From contig NZ_BAGG01000264.1 of the NCBI RefSeq assembly GCF_000308695.1, forward strand, positions 1-64,000: a stretch of DNA of 64,000 bases, given 5' to 3'. Of the stretch, positions 1-9,176 are shown one piece after another; the first letter of the stretch is position 1; each line of letters starts with the position of its first letter. The position numbers were made by a program, and so were the translations under genes. Source of the stretch: Nocardia takedensis NBRC 100417. Lineage in GTDB: Bacteria; Actinomycetota; Actinomycetes; Mycobacteriales; Mycobacteriaceae. Under the pieces are notes generated by a model, which saw nothing but the letters and a program-made list of their open reading frames with translations, was not told the origin of the DNA and did no database searches.

Positions 1-676
1 ACGGTTCGTCCATCTCGACGCGGAGTTGTTCGCGGTGCGGGTCGTTGGCTTCGGCGAGGTCGAGGGTGATGACGCCGTTCTGGTGGCCGGTGAGTACTTG
101 GTCGGTGGCGCTGGAGAGCAGGTCGAAGGCGAGGCCGAACCGCGGGTTCTCGTCACGGCCGGTGATGGGCAGGCCGAGTTCGGTGAGTTCGAGGATGAGG
201 CGGCGTTTGGCGGCTTCGGCTTCGGCGAAGGCGTTCAGGCCCTCGGTGTCGTTGTCGTTGGGGCGGGTGCGGGTCAGGCGGCAGGACTCACACAGCACGG
301 GGCCGTTGTCGGGCGCGGGCGGAGCCGCCTGCACGGTCGGAACCGCCGGCGGCGCGTCTTTTCTGGGGCGTCTGCGCAGTCGCCAGCGCCGTCTGGCCGG
401 ATCCTGCTTGTCGGTGTCGGTCCGTGCCGCGATCTCCTCGTCGGGAATCTGCACCAGCCAGTTGCAGCGCGCGACGTGCAGGTTGTCGCAGAGTCGGTAG
501 CGGCGGCCGTCCACCATTCCGCTCAGGTGACCGGTGTCACCCGTCGGGGCGAAATCGGAGATCACCAGCAGTGTCCGCAAGGTGAGGCTGAAGCCCAGGG
601 GGCTGGAACAGGACAGACAGACCGAGTTCTCGAACGACAACCGCTGTCCGCAGTTGGGGCAGGCGAAGTCACGCAT
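1..676 (-). CDS. Putative zinc-binding metallopeptidase with N-terminal zinc ribbon (partial)
   Basis: The frame is open from an ATG at 676 to the left window edge, giving the first 225 residues. The N-terminus starts MRDFACPNCGQRLSFEN and a second pair CLSC follows, so four cysteines form a zinc ribbon. Later come the cysteine-bearing pieces CDNLHVARCNWLV and CESCRLTRTRPNDND. The visible end, HREQLRVEMDEP, is what precedes the FRHEIGHYYW-type zinc site in this family (COG4307 type), so the catalytic HExxH should lie just outside the window. Role and substrate are unknown. The assignment rests on recalled family pattern; the active site itself is not visible here. Confidence 0.8.
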   Translation of the reverse strand, partial: MRDFACPNCGQRLSFENSVCLSCSSPLGFSLTLRTLLVISDFAPTGDTGHLSGMVDGRRYRLCDNLHVARCNWLVQIPDEEIAARTDTDKQDPARRRWRLRRRPRKDAPPAVPTVQAAPPAPDNGPVLCESCRLTRTRPNDNDTEGLNAFAEAEAAKRRLILELTELGLPITGRDENPRFGLAFDLLSSATDQVLTGHQNGVITLDLAEANDPHREQLRVEMDEP

Positions 677-856
677 GCGGATCACACTTCCGGGAAGAGC
701 TACGTCGACGATGTCGACCGGTACGGATCGAACATGCCCACCCGAAGCCGCCGTACACCCCCGATCCGAACCCGCCGCCGCACAACGCTCTTCGCTGTGA
801 CCCCGACCACATCGGGTGTGGATCGGGATCGGATCGGGTGTGGCGGAATCACACCC

Positions 857-884
857 TTCCGGTCCGGACGCGGCCGGACCGGAA
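857..884. terminator. Hairpin terminator after the aldo/keto reductase
   Basis: A perfect 10-bp stem (857-866 with 875-884) closes an 8-nt loop. It lies 13 nt past the stop of the minus-strand reductase gene. There is no U-tract, as is common for actinomycete hairpin terminators. The remaining bases between 677 and 896 show no gene. Confidence 0.55.
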
Positions 885-896
885 CGGCGCCCGCGC

Positions 897-1934
897 TCAC
901 GCCACCAGCGGCGGATCCAACCGGGCGAAATCGGGCAGCCGGTGGTAGGGATAGCGCGGGTAGGGCGGGACCGTCGCGCTCGCGGCGTCCAGTCGACGGA
1001 GCTGATCCGGCGTCAGCGCGACCTCCAGCGCGCCGAGGTTCTGTCGGAGTTGCCGTTCGTCGCGCGCGCCGACGATCACACTGGTCACGGTGGGGCGGGT
1101 GAGCAGCCACGCGAGCGCGATCTGCGGCACCGGGTGGCCGGTTTCGGCGGCGACCTCGTCGAGTGCGTCGACCACGCGGTAGAGCAGCTCCTCCTCGACC
1201 GGCGGGCCCGCGGCGGCGGTGCGGTGCAACCTGCTGCCGTCCGGGATCGGTGTGCCGCGCCGGATGCGACCGGTGAGTCGACCCCAGCCGAGCGGGCTCC
1301 AGACCAGCGCGCCGACGCCTTGATCGTGGCCGAGCGGCATGAGCTCCCACTCGTAGTCGCGGCCGACCAGCGAGTAGTAGACCTGGTGCGCGACAAAGCG
1401 GGTCAGGCCGTTGCGGTCGGCGGCGGCCAGCGATTTCATCAGCTGCCAGCCGGCGAAGTTGGACGCGCCGAGGTAGCGGATCTTGCCCGCCCGCACCAGA
1501 TCGTCCAGCGCGGTGAGGGTTTCCTCGACGGGGGTGTGCGCGTCGAAGGCGTGCAGTTGGAACAGGTCGATGTGCTCGACGTCGAGTCGCCGCAGCGCCG
1601 CCTCCACCGCCCGCACCAGTCGCGCGCGTCCGCTGCCCGCGTCGGTGAGGTCGGGACCGGTGGGCAGACCGGCTTTGGTGGACAGCAGAACCTTGTCGCG
1701 GCGGCCGCGGAGGGCCGCGCCGAGTACTTCCTCGGAGGCGCCGTCGGAGTAGACGTCGGCGGTGTCGAAGAGGGTGACGCCCGCGTCCAGGCAGATGTCG
1801 ACCAACCGTCGGGCCTGCGCGACATCGGTGTCGCCCCAGGCGCCGAAGAGTTCACCGCGCCCGCCGAAAGTGCCCGCGCCGAAGCCGAGCGCGGGCAGGA
1901 CCAGACCGGACGCTCCGGTTCGCCGATACTCCAT
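897..1934 (-). CDS. Aldo/keto reductase
   Basis: 345 residues, NAD(P)H-dependent oxidoreductase with the AKR (alpha/beta) barrel. Catalytic residues are visible: Asp57 and Tyr62 in FDTADVYSDG, Lys in LLSTKAGL, His in LFQLHAFD. The C-terminal SVIVGARDERQLRQN matches the cofactor-binding end of the family. The start at 1934 (MEYRRTG) is chosen because the AKR fold begins there; an open frame extends further upstream but would run into the divergent TetR gene. It is divergent from the TetR gene at 2017 with 82 bp between, so that regulator probably controls it. The substrate cannot be inferred. Confidence 0.9.
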   Translation of the reverse strand: MEYRRTGASGLVLPALGFGAGTFGGRGELFGAWGDTDVAQARRLVDICLDAGVTLFDTADVYSDGASEEVLGAALRGRRDKVLLSTKAGLPTGPDLTDAGSGRARLVRAVEAALRRLDVEHIDLFQLHAFDAHTPVEETLTALDDLVRAGKIRYLGASNFAGWQLMKSLAAADRNGLTRFVAHQVYYSLVGRDYEWELMPLGHDQGVGALVWSPLGWGRLTGRIRRGTPIPDGSRLHRTAAAGPPVEEELLYRVVDALDEVAAETGHPVPQIALAWLLTRPTVTSVIVGARDERQLRQNLGALEVALTPDQLRRLDAASATVPPYPRYPYHRLPDFARLDPPLVA

Positions 1935-2016
1935 GACCACTCCTAAAGGGTCTATAGTTCCGTTAACAATCTCGACAGTACGCCCTTGTGTCGCTAAATG
2001 GAACTGGAGACCCGTT
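1935..2016. promoter_or_regulatory. Divergent promoter region between AKR and TetR genes
   Basis: This 82-bp gap is AT-richer than its surroundings and holds the palindrome GTTAAC at 1962-1967 between the two divergent starts. It must carry both promoters and is the likely TetR operator, but no long inverted repeat is evident. Confidence 0.4.
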
Positions 2017-2640
2017 ATGAGTTCGGAACCCGGTGCGGTCAGACCCGGCGGACGCACCGCCCGGGTGCGCGCGGCCGTCCTGCGCGCGGCCGGTGACCTG
2101 TTGGCCGAGAAGGGATTCGGCGCACTCGACCTCACCGAGGTCGCCGCCTGCGCCGGAGTCGGCAAGACCACGGTCTACCGGCGGTGGGGCACGCCGACCG
2201 CCGTCGTGACCGATCTGCTGACCGCCATGGCGGAGGACTCGGTCCCGCGCGCCGACACCGGCAGCCTGCGCGAAGACCTGCTCGCCAACGCGCGACTCGT
2301 ACTCGACACGCTCACCGATGCCCGCCAGGGACGCCTGTTCCGCGCGGTCGTGGCGGCGGGGACCGCCGACCCGGCGACCGAGGCCGCGCTGCGCCGCTTC
2401 TACGACATCCGGTTGACCGAGTGGGCCCCGTGCGTCACCGACGGCATCGCCCGCCGCGAGGCCCCGGCGGGAACCGATCCGCGCGCCGTGCTCTCCGCGG
2501 TGTCCGCGCCGTTCTACTACCGTCTGCTGATCAGCGGGGACCCCTTGGACGACGCCGTCGCTGTAACCGCCGTCGACGCCGTGCTGGACGCCGTCGCCGC
2601 GAGCCGTTTCGTCGCGAACGCGCCGAGTACTTCCAGGTGA
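2017..2640 (+). CDS. TetR family transcriptional regulator
   Basis: 207 residues. The N-terminal helix-turn-helix is clear: AAGDLLAEKGFGALDLTEVA followed by CAGVGKTTVYRRWGTPTAVV (about residues 25-66). The C-terminal ligand domain is variable and gives no hint of the inducer. The ATG at 2017 gives a normal short lead before the DNA-binding domain. It is divergent from the aldo/keto reductase and is the obvious candidate for local control of that gene. Confidence 0.88.
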   Translation: MSSEPGAVRPGGRTARVRAAVLRAAGDLLAEKGFGALDLTEVAACAGVGKTTVYRRWGTPTAVVTDLLTAMAEDSVPRADTGSLREDLLANARLVLDTLTDARQGRLFRAVVAAGTADPATEAALRRFYDIRLTEWAPCVTDGIARREAPAGTDPRAVLSAVSAPFYYRLLISGDPLDDAVAVTAVDAVLDAVAASRFVANAPSTSR

Positions 2641-2765
2641 CCGAACAATCTGTCGTCCCACCGCGGATCGCCTCGAGTCGACCGATCCAGAATTCGGCGA
2701 ACGATCACCGCGTGGGCCGCGCCCGAGGAGGGGCACGGCGCGGCGAGGCGTCAGACTGGACGGTC

Positions 2766-5204
2766 ATGGACCTGCCCGAACTCCCCGATCTGCCGATTCG
2801 CGGCGTGCTCGACGATGTCGTCGCGACGCTGGTCGAGCACGGGACGGCGGTGCTGGTCGCACCGCCGGGCACCGGGAAGACGACGCTCGTGCCGTTGGCG
2901 CTGGCCGCGGCCGTCGCGGGGCGTGTGGTCGTGGCGGAACCGCGCCGGTTGGCGGCGCGCGCGGCGGCCGGGCGGATGGCGGCCCTGCTCGGCGAGCGGG
3001 TGGGGGAGACCGTGGGCTATTCCGTGCGGGGTGATCGCCGCGTCGGGCGCGGCACCCGGATCGAAGTGGTGACCTCCGGGTTGCTGGTGCGACGGTTGCA
3101 GGACGATCCCGACCTCGCCGGCGTCGACGTAGTGCTGCTCGACGAATGCCACGAACGGCATCTGGACGCGGACCTGCTGTTGGCGCTGCTGCTGGATGCC
3201 CGCGCGGGGCTGCGCCCGGATCTGCGGGTGCTGGCCACCTCGGCGACCGTTGCGGCGGACCGACTGTCCGAACTGCTCGGCGTCGACCGACCCGCTCCGG
3301 TGCTGCGGGCGCAGGGCCGGACCCACCCGGTCCGCACGGCCCATCTCTCGCCGCTGCCCCGGGAGCGGATCGAAGCGCAGGTCGCGCGGGCCACCCGGAT
3401 CGCGTTGGCCGACGCCGAGGGCGACGTCCTGGTGTTCCTGCCCGGAGCGGCGGAGATCCGCCGCACCGCGGCGTTGCTGGACGACCTGCCCGAGGTGGAG
3501 GTGGTCGTCCTGCACGGACGGTTGTCCGCGACCGGGCAGGACGCGGCGCTGCGCCCGGGCGCCCGGCGGCGGGTCGTGTTGTCCACGGCGGTGGCGGAGT
3601 CGAGTTTGACGGTGCCCGGTGTTCGCGCGGTGGTGGATTCCGGGTTGGCGCGCGTGCCGCGGATCGATCGGGCGCGCGGACTGTCCGGTCTGGCGACGGT
3701 CCGGGTCTCGGCGGCGGTCGCGGATCAACGCGCCGGGCGCGCGGGCCGCGAGGGGCCGGGCTGGGTGTGGCGGTGCTGGCCGGATTACGAGCACGCGACC
3801 CTGCCCGCCTACCCCGAACCGGAGATCCGCACCGCGGACCTGACCGGTCTGACCTTGGAACTGGCGTGCTGGGGCACCACCGACGGCCACGGCCTGAGCT
3901 GGTGGGACGCGCCCCCATCGGGCGGACTGCACGCAGGCCGAGATGTACTGACGGCCTTGGGCGCGCTCGACGGCGCGGGAGCGGTGACCGACCGCGGTCG
4001 ACGGATCGCGCGGATCGGCCTGCATCCGCGACTGGCGCGCGCCCTGCTCGACGGGGCGACAGTGGTGGGCGCGCGGGCCGCCGCCGAAGTCGTGACACTG
4101 CTGGACGACGACAGCTACCTCTCGGGCATCGATCTCGTCGCGGGTCTGCGCACGCTGCGGCGGGATCCGCCCGCGCGCTGGCGACGCGAAGTCGACCGGC
4201 TGACCCGCCTGGTCGACGGACCGGCGGGCGAGGACGACCCGGCACACGTTGTGGCGCTGGCGTATCCGGAACGGTTGGCGCGTCGGCGCACTGCCGGCTC
4301 GTCGAGTTATCTCATGGCGGGCGGCGCCGCCGTGACCGTGCCGAACGGCGCGGGCTTCGGGGAGGCCGAATGGCTCGCGGTGGGCGTGGCGACCCGGGAC
4401 CCCGGACGCGCGGAAGGCGTCGTGCGCTCGGCCGCGGTCGCGGACGAGGGAGTGGCCCGGCGGGCGGCGGCGAATCTGCTCAGCGACGCCGAGGAGATCG
4501 AGTGGGTCGACGGTGACGTGGTGGCCCGGCGCGTGGAACGACTCGGCGCGATCCTCCTGTCGGAGCGTCCCCTTCGCGATCCGGATCGCCGCCGACTCAC
4601 CGCCGCCATCCTGGGCGGCCTGCGCGCGTCGGGTCCGGCGCTGCTGTCCTGGACCGCCGAGGCCACCGCGCTGCGGCAGCGCCTGGATTTCCTGCACCGC
4701 ACGCTCGGCGAACCCTGGCCGCCGGTCGATGACGATTCGCTCTCGGCCGCCGCCGAGGTCTGGCTAGGCCCGGAACTGGCCACCGCGCGCCGCCGCGCGG
4801 ATCTGCGCCGCGTCGACCTCGGCCAGGCGCTGCGCCGACTGCTGCCCTGGCCCGAAGCCGCGCGCATGGACGAACTCGCGCCCGAACGCCTGGAAGTGCC
4901 CTCCGGGAGTCATCCGCGCGTCGACTACTCCGTCGACCCGCCCGTGCTGGCGGTCAAGGTGCAGGAGGTGTTCGGGTGGACCGACGCACCGCGACTCGGC
5001 GCGGGACGCGTCCCCCTCGTCCTGCACCTGCTCTCCCCGGCCCAGCGCCCGATCGCGGTCACCTCCGACCTGGCCTCTTTCTGGCGGACGGGCTGGCCCC
5101 AGGTCCGCGCCGAACTCCGGGGCCGCTACCCGAAACACGCCTGGCCCGAGGACCCCGCCTCGATGCCCGCCCACCGCGGCGCCGCGCGCAACGTCCGTCG
5201 ATGA
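2766..5204 (+). CDS. hrpB: ATP-dependent RNA helicase HrpB
   Basis: 812 residues, close to the roughly 810 of E. coli HrpB. Walker A APPGTGKTT is at residues 32-40, the DEAH-box motif reads DECH at 126-129, and LATSATV supplies motif III. Helicase motif VI is seen around VADQRAGRAGREGPG. The HrpB-specific C-terminal region follows to the end. The family belongs to the DEAH/RHA helicases; its role in RNA metabolism is poorly defined in actinobacteria. The ATG at 2766 is the first one that keeps the Walker motif near the N-terminus; the ribosome site before it is weak. No operon partner is obvious. Confidence 0.92.
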   Translation: MDLPELPDLPIRGVLDDVVATLVEHGTAVLVAPPGTGKTTLVPLALAAAVAGRVVVAEPRRLAARAAAGRMAALLGERVGETVGYSVRGDRRVGRGTRIEVVTSGLLVRRLQDDPDLAGVDVVLLDECHERHLDADLLLALLLDARAGLRPDLRVLATSATVAADRLSELLGVDRPAPVLRAQGRTHPVRTAHLSPLPRERIEAQVARATRIALADAEGDVLVFLPGAAEIRRTAALLDDLPEVEVVVLHGRLSATGQDAALRPGARRRVVLSTAVAESSLTVPGVRAVVDSGLARVPRIDRARGLSGLATVRVSAAVADQRAGRAGREGPGWVWRCWPDYEHATLPAYPEPEIRTADLTGLTLELACWGTTDGHGLSWWDAPPSGGLHAGRDVLTALGALDGAGAVTDRGRRIARIGLHPRLARALLDGATVVGARAAAEVVTLLDDDSYLSGIDLVAGLRTLRRDPPARWRREVDRLTRLVDGPAGEDDPAHVVALAYPERLARRRTAGSSSYLMAGGAAVTVPNGAGFGEAEWLAVGVATRDPGRAEGVVRSAAVADEGVARRAAANLLSDAEEIEWVDGDVVARRVERLGAILLSERPLRDPDRRRLTAAILGGLRASGPALLSWTAEATALRQRLDFLHRTLGEPWPPVDDDSLSAAAEVWLGPELATARRRADLRRVDLGQALRRLLPWPEAARMDELAPERLEVPSGSHPRVDYSVDPPVLAVKVQEVFGWTDAPRLGAGRVPLVLHLLSPAQRPIAVTSDLASFWRTGWPQVRAELRGRYPKHAWPEDPASMPAHRGAARNVRR

Positions 5205-5323
5205 ACCCGGTCGGACGCGCGGCGGGCTCGCGTGCGGAATCTGTCGGTCGTTGCTGGGACGATCGAAGTTCGTCGCTGTGGTTCTCCATCACCGGCGGCG
5301 ACCCTCGACCGGAAGGAGCGCCG

Positions 5324-5416
5324 ATGACACCGACTCTCGCTCTCGAGATCGAACCGCCCGCCCGCCGCGCACCCACGCACGGTGGCACGCCGTCCGGGCG
5401 AGGGCACCATGCCTAG
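5324..5416 (+). CDS. Possible 30-residue leader peptide overlapping the TfoX-like gene
   Basis: An ATG at 5324 is preceded by a strong ribosome site (GGAAGGAG, six bases upstream) and opens a 30-codon frame ending in TAG at 5414-5416. That stop lies inside the start of the TfoX-like gene (ATG at 5409), so translation of the two could be coupled. The peptide MTPTLALEIEPPARRAPTH has no recognised family. It may be a genuine leader or the remains of a lost start region. Confidence 0.35.
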   Translation: MTPTLALEIEPPARRAPTHGGTPSGRGHHA

Positions 5417-5765
5417 CGGCAGCGCGGCGGCGAACGCCCGAACCGACCTCATCGAACGCCTCCGCGCCGCCCTGGCCGATCAGCCGACCCTGCGCGAAGT
5501 GTCGATGTTCGGCGGCCGAGCCTTCATGGTGAACGACAAGATGGTGGCCTGCGTGCGCAAACAAGGCGACCTGCTGGTCCGCGTCGCCGCCGACCGCCAC
5601 GAAGAACTACTCCGGGAGAGCGGAGCCACGTGGGCCGAGATGAAACCGGACCGCCGGATGGCCGCCGGATGGCTCTCGATCACCGCCACCACCCTCACCG
5701 ACGACGACGCCCTGTCCTTCTGGCTCACCGCCGCCCTCACCCACAACCGCACCGTCACCGAATGA
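5409..5765 (+). CDS. TfoX/Sxy N-terminal domain protein
   Basis: 118 residues. The stretch LREVSMFGGRAFMVNDKMVA is the signature of the TfoX N-terminal domain, and the length fits a single-domain member. In gamma-proteobacteria the full protein regulates competence; single-domain actinobacterial members have no known role. The start at 5409 is preceded by a GAGGG site and keeps the length normal. It overlaps the possible leader peptide above. The 5766-5971 gap downstream holds a hairpin (5869-5883, stem GGCCAC) but no gene. Confidence 0.82.
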   Translation: MPSGSAAANARTDLIERLRAALADQPTLREVSMFGGRAFMVNDKMVACVRKQGDLLVRVAADRHEELLRESGATWAEMKPDRRMAAGWLSITATTLTDDDALSFWLTAALTHNRTVTE

Positions 5766-5971
5766 CGCACTCGTCGCAGCAGCGGCCGCCTGGTCGACCG
5801 GTCCGGAGTCCGAGCCGCTATCCATCGGCGAGCGGTGAGAAACCTTGACCGACAGTGGTTTCCAGGAGGGCCACCGCGTGGCCTCTCGACGCGACTCGCC
5901 GCCGTTCTCGGTGGGGATTGTCTCGGTGCGGGTGGCCCGCCCAGGGTGAGCCGGCGTAATGCCGCCCGGTC

Positions 5972-6433
5972 TCAGTGCTCGTTCTTGATGACGAAATAGG
6001 ACCCGCGGATGATCCCGGCCAGTTTCGACTTCTGTCGGGCGAACTTGAACGAGGACAGTTCTTCGGGAACGTCCATTCCTTCGGCGAGTTTGAACCCGAC
6101 CGCCCGCTTGTCGCTGCCGTCGATCGAGTACATGACGTTGATCGCCAAGCCGCTCCGGTAGAACACGTAGGCGAAGTGGATGCCGTCCACCTCGAAGTCC
6201 GATGTCTCCAGCGGTGGGGAGGCGATGACGATGCCGCGTTCGTCTTCGAGAATGCCGCTGACCCAGTCGACGGTCGGTTCGGTCTCGCTCGCCGGTCGCA
6301 CCGTGAATTCGTGGCTGTACTTGTTCTTGAAATATCGGGCCTCGTTGGCTCGCAGACCGGCGAGCGCGTCCGCGACCGGCGACGATTCCAGACCGGCGGT
6401 CGATACGGTGGTGAAGTCCACTGGGTGGGGCAT
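5972..6433 (-). CDS. Conserved hypothetical protein
   Basis: 153 residues with no family I recognise. It begins MPHPVDFTTVSTAGLE and is rich in alternating hydrophobic and charged residues, consistent with a beta-rich cytosolic domain (for example FEVDGIHFAYVFYRSG and GIIRGSYFVIKNEH). There is no signal peptide or membrane segment. An AGGAG ribosome site lies just before the ATG at 6433, and codon use is typical of the window. It stands alone; neighbours give no clue to function. Confidence 0.7.
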   Translation of the reverse strand: MPHPVDFTTVSTAGLESSPVADALAGLRANEARYFKNKYSHEFTVRPASETEPTVDWVSGILEDERGIVIASPPLETSDFEVDGIHFAYVFYRSGLAINVMYSIDGSDKRAVGFKLAEGMDVPEELSSFKFARQKSKLAGIIRGSYFVIKNEH

Positions 6434-6631
6434 GGCGCACTCCTCGGCGAGATATGTCCGTCCGAATTCCGGTCATCGGTCACGCGAAAGGACGGCGAAG
6501 CCGACCGACCGGAACTCTACAGCGCGATCGACTCGAATCCGCCGACCGCGCCGACCCGGACGGGTCGCACGAGCCGGAATCGCCGTTCGGGCGGTGGTGC
6601 GGTTAAGGCCGACACCCGAACGGCGTCCGGG

Positions 6632-8008
6632 TCACGGCTGCGGTGCGGTGCTCATCAAGGAGGCCGGGGCCGCGGGGCGCAGTCGAGCGATGATGCCGTC
6701 GAGATCCAGAATGAACTTGTCGGGGCGGAAGGTGTGACCGCCGGGCGATTCATACCATTCGTGCGGAATGCCCGCGTCGCGCAGTCGCGCCCGGAATTCC
6801 CGCTGACCCGCGAGCACCTGGGTCTCGTTCACGCTGTCGAACCAGTTGAGCGGGTCCGGGCTGGTGCCCGCGGACAGGAAGATCCGCTTGTTGCGGTAGC
6901 TCTCGATCCTTTCGATCGGATTGTCGGCGCTGACCCTGGCCTGGTTCCAGAACGGGACGCCGTAGATCGTGCCGCCCGCCAGATCCAAGGCGGCCGAGGA
7001 CAGGTTCGCCCAATGGGTGACCAGACCGAAATCGCGCCGCAGACTCGCCGGGCCGGAATGGCTGCTGACCGAGGCGAACAGACTGGAATACTTTGCCGCG
7101 TATTTCAGCGCGCCGAAGCCGCCCATGGAGAATCCGGCGGCAGCGCGCCCGTCGTAATCGGTGTAGGTGCGGAAATTCGCTTCGATCCAAGGGATCAGTT
7201 GGGCGATGTGGAAGGTCTCCCAGTTGCGCGGGCCGACGAACGAGGTGACCGGGTTGGAGTACCAGCCCGCGTGTCCGCCGTCGGGCATCACGATGATGAT
7301 CGGTTTCCCGGCGGTCAGGTCGCGGATTCCCAGTTGGTCGAAGGTGCGGAAGTCCTGGTCGCTGCCGCCGCCGTGGAACAGATAGACGACGGGATAGGTG
7401 TCGGCGCTGGTGCGGTAGTCCTCGGGCAGCAGGACGTTGACTCCCGGATTCCAGCCCACCGCCGAGGTGTGGAATCGGTAGTACCACAGGCGTGGGTCGT
7501 TCTCGTCGCGGTCCACGATCGAGAGCCCGAATCCGTCGCTGCGCCCGACGAAGATCGCCAGCACATGGCCCGCGTCGAGGTGATCGGGGTCGGTGAGGCC
7601 GTTGGCGGCGGCGATCAGCGGCGCGAACGCGGCATCGCCGTAGAAACGAATCGCTATCTGCGACAAAGTGTCTCCCGCGCGGACCGAATACCGCAGCAGA
7701 TCGGGGATGATCAGTTGTCGGCCGGTGTCGAGGTGGTCGGGGTCGGTGAGGTCGTTGGCGGCGGCGATCACCGGTGCGAGATCGGCGTCGTCGTAGAAAT
7801 GAAGGGCGATCTGCGACAGCGTGTCTCCCGCGACGACGTCGTACCGGGCGTAGTCGGGAACGATCAGTCTGCGGCCCGCCTCGAGCTGGGCGGTTGCGGC
7901 GATGCCACTCGCGGCGGCGATCAGCGTTCGTAATTCGGCCTCTCCGTAGAAGCGCAGCGCCAACATCGGCAGTGTCTCCCCGGTGACCACGGTATGTGTT
8001 CTGACCAT
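6632..8008 (-). CDS. Triple-LysM esterase of the antigen 85/esterase D type
   Basis: 458 residues. Three LysM repeats fill about residues 1-150 (HTVVTGETLPMLALRFYG, YDVVAGDTLSQIALHFYD, YSVRAGDTLSQIAIRFYG), each ending near a VP or IP motif. The rest is an alpha/beta hydrolase with VVYLFHGGGS (oxyanion region), nucleophile Ser in GFSMGGFGALKYA and a C-terminal GGHTF carrying the catalytic His. LysM normally binds peptidoglycan-type glycans, and this esterase class includes mycolyltransferases. No signal peptide is visible, which is odd for a wall-binding protein. The ATG at 8008 is preferred over a GTG at 8017 because AAAGGGG sits eight bases before it. A small gene upstream on the same strand may be cotranscribed. 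Confidence 0.85.
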   Translation of the reverse strand: MVRTHTVVTGETLPMLALRFYGEAELRTLIAAASGIAATAQLEAGRRLIVPDYARYDVVAGDTLSQIALHFYDDADLAPVIAAANDLTDPDHLDTGRQLIIPDLLRYSVRAGDTLSQIAIRFYGDAAFAPLIAAANGLTDPDHLDAGHVLAIFVGRSDGFGLSIVDRDENDPRLWYYRFHTSAVGWNPGVNVLLPEDYRTSADTYPVVYLFHGGGSDQDFRTFDQLGIRDLTAGKPIIIVMPDGGHAGWYSNPVTSFVGPRNWETFHIAQLIPWIEANFRTYTDYDGRAAAGFSMGGFGALKYAAKYSSLFASVSSHSGPASLRRDFGLVTHWANLSSAALDLAGGTIYGVPFWNQARVSADNPIERIESYRNKRIFLSAGTSPDPLNWFDSVNETQVLAGQREFRARLRDAGIPHEWYESPGGHTFRPDKFILDLDGIIARLRPAAPASLMSTAPQP

Positions 8009-8125
8009 TCGACTCACCCCTTTGATAGCAGTTCGCTCTAGTGTGCGATGCTGGGGATTCGCTGTCCAGTACTTCTTTCGGCGCGAAACCGGGGCGAAAG
8101 TTGTTGCAGCGTAGAGCGTTTTCGG

Positions 8126-8599
8126 TCAGTCGGAGCGAGCCGACCGGTCGGGTCGGGACGGGTCCGTCGGATCGGTGATGGTGCCGACCGGGTCGATGGT
8201 GGGGGTGAGGGTGACCAGGTAGGTCTCGGTGGGTTCGGTGACCTCCATGCCCGCCTCGGCGGAGTCGCGGCCGCGCGCGTGGACTCGCACCCGGTAGTGC
8301 CCGGACGGGATCGGTGAGAAGTCGGCGGGCGCCTCGCCGTCGAGGGTGATCACCCGCAGGTCGTGGCGGGAGTCGATGACGGTCTCCTCGACCTGCTCCC
8401 AGCCGTCGAGCGGGGGTGGGGTGGTGGTGATCGCCACGGTCAGCGTGACCGGACCGTAGGCGATTCCGGTGAGCACCGTCACGAAGCCGGGCCCGGTCCA
8501 GATCAGGTTTCCCTCCGCGGCGATGTCGGTGGTGTCGACCGTGGTGGCGGCGAGCAGGAACTGGTGGTGATCGACGTGGACGGCCCCGGTCTCGGTCAC
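8126..8599 (-). CDS. Hypothetical protein upstream of the LysM esterase
   Basis: 157 residues starting at a GTG (8599) with GGAG eight bases upstream. The sequence is Thr/Pro-rich with beta-strand pattern (HHQFLLAATTVD, VTVLTGIAYGPVTLTV, HYRVRVHARGRD). No signal peptide, membrane span or known motif is seen. It is read in the same direction as the LysM esterase, 117 bp away, so the two may share a message. Function unknown. Confidence 0.65.
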   Translation of the reverse strand: MTETGAVHVDHHQFLLAATTVDTTDIAAEGNLIWTGPGFVTVLTGIAYGPVTLTVAITTTPPPLDGWEQVEETVIDSRHDLRVITLDGEAPADFSPIPSGHYRVRVHARGRDSAEAGMEVTEPTETYLVTLTPTIDPVGTITDPTDPSRPDRSARSD

Positions 8600-8699
8600 G
8601 GCTGCGCTCCTCGTCTGCTGCGCCGTCGGTCCGGCGTGGCGCGCGGTCGACGGGACTGATCGGTGCGTCACGGTAGCAGCAGCGTGCGAGGATCGGGAG

Positions 8700-9176
8700 A
8701 TGCTGTCCAACCCTCTACCGCAGGTGGCCCGTTGGCTCGGTGGGCAGCCGTGGGTCATGCGTTCGGCTCCCGTCGTCGTCCCCACCGAGCGCGTGCTGCG
8801 CCGGATCACCGGCGGCAGGGTGGGCGTCCTCGACATCGCCGGAGTGCCGTCGCTGCGCCTGACCGTCGCGGGCCGCAAGACCGGAGTGCCGCGCGAGACC
8901 TCCCTGCTGTACGTGCCGCGCGGCGAGGACATCCTGCTGATCGGCTCGAACTGGGGCAGTCCCCGGCATCCGGTGTGGTCGACCAATCTGCGGGCCGCCG
9001 ACCGCGCACTGGTGCGCGTGCGCGGCGAGACCTTCCCCGTGCAGGTGACCGAACTGGTCGGCGAGGACCGCGACCACGCCTGGGCGCACGCGGTCCGATC
9101 CTGGCCCGGCTACCGGATGGAATCCCGCCTGGCAGGCGGACGCGTCTTCCGAATCTTCGAACTGCGCCGCCGGTGA
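8700..9176 (+). CDS. Ddn-family F420-dependent nitroreductase-like protein
   Basis: 158 residues, the normal length for the split-barrel deazaflavin-dependent oxidoreductase family of mycobacteria and relatives. The hallmark stretch LRLTVAGRKTGVPRETSLLY and the cofactor-side segment LIGSNWGSPRHPVWSTNL are both present. Members reduce quinones or nitro compounds with F420H2. A GAGG site lies eight bases before the ATG. It is divergent from the hypothetical gene at 8599. Confidence 0.85.
   Translation: MLSNPLPQVARWLGGQPWVMRSAPVVVPTERVLRRITGGRVGVLDIAGVPSLRLTVAGRKTGVPRETSLLYVPRGEDILLIGSNWGSPRHPVWSTNLRAADRALVRVRGETFPVQVTELVGEDRDHAWAHAVRSWPGYRMESRLAGGRVFRIFELRRR

Noticed and set aside
26-1102. Plus-strand frames at the left edge
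   Set aside because: The minus strand carries the zinc-ribbon metallopeptidase and aldo/keto reductase with clear motifs.
2751-4697. Long open frame (648 codons) on the minus strand
   Set aside because: It lies opposite hrpB, is rich in Arg, Gln and His, and has no domain; it is the usual antisense shadow of a GC-rich gene.
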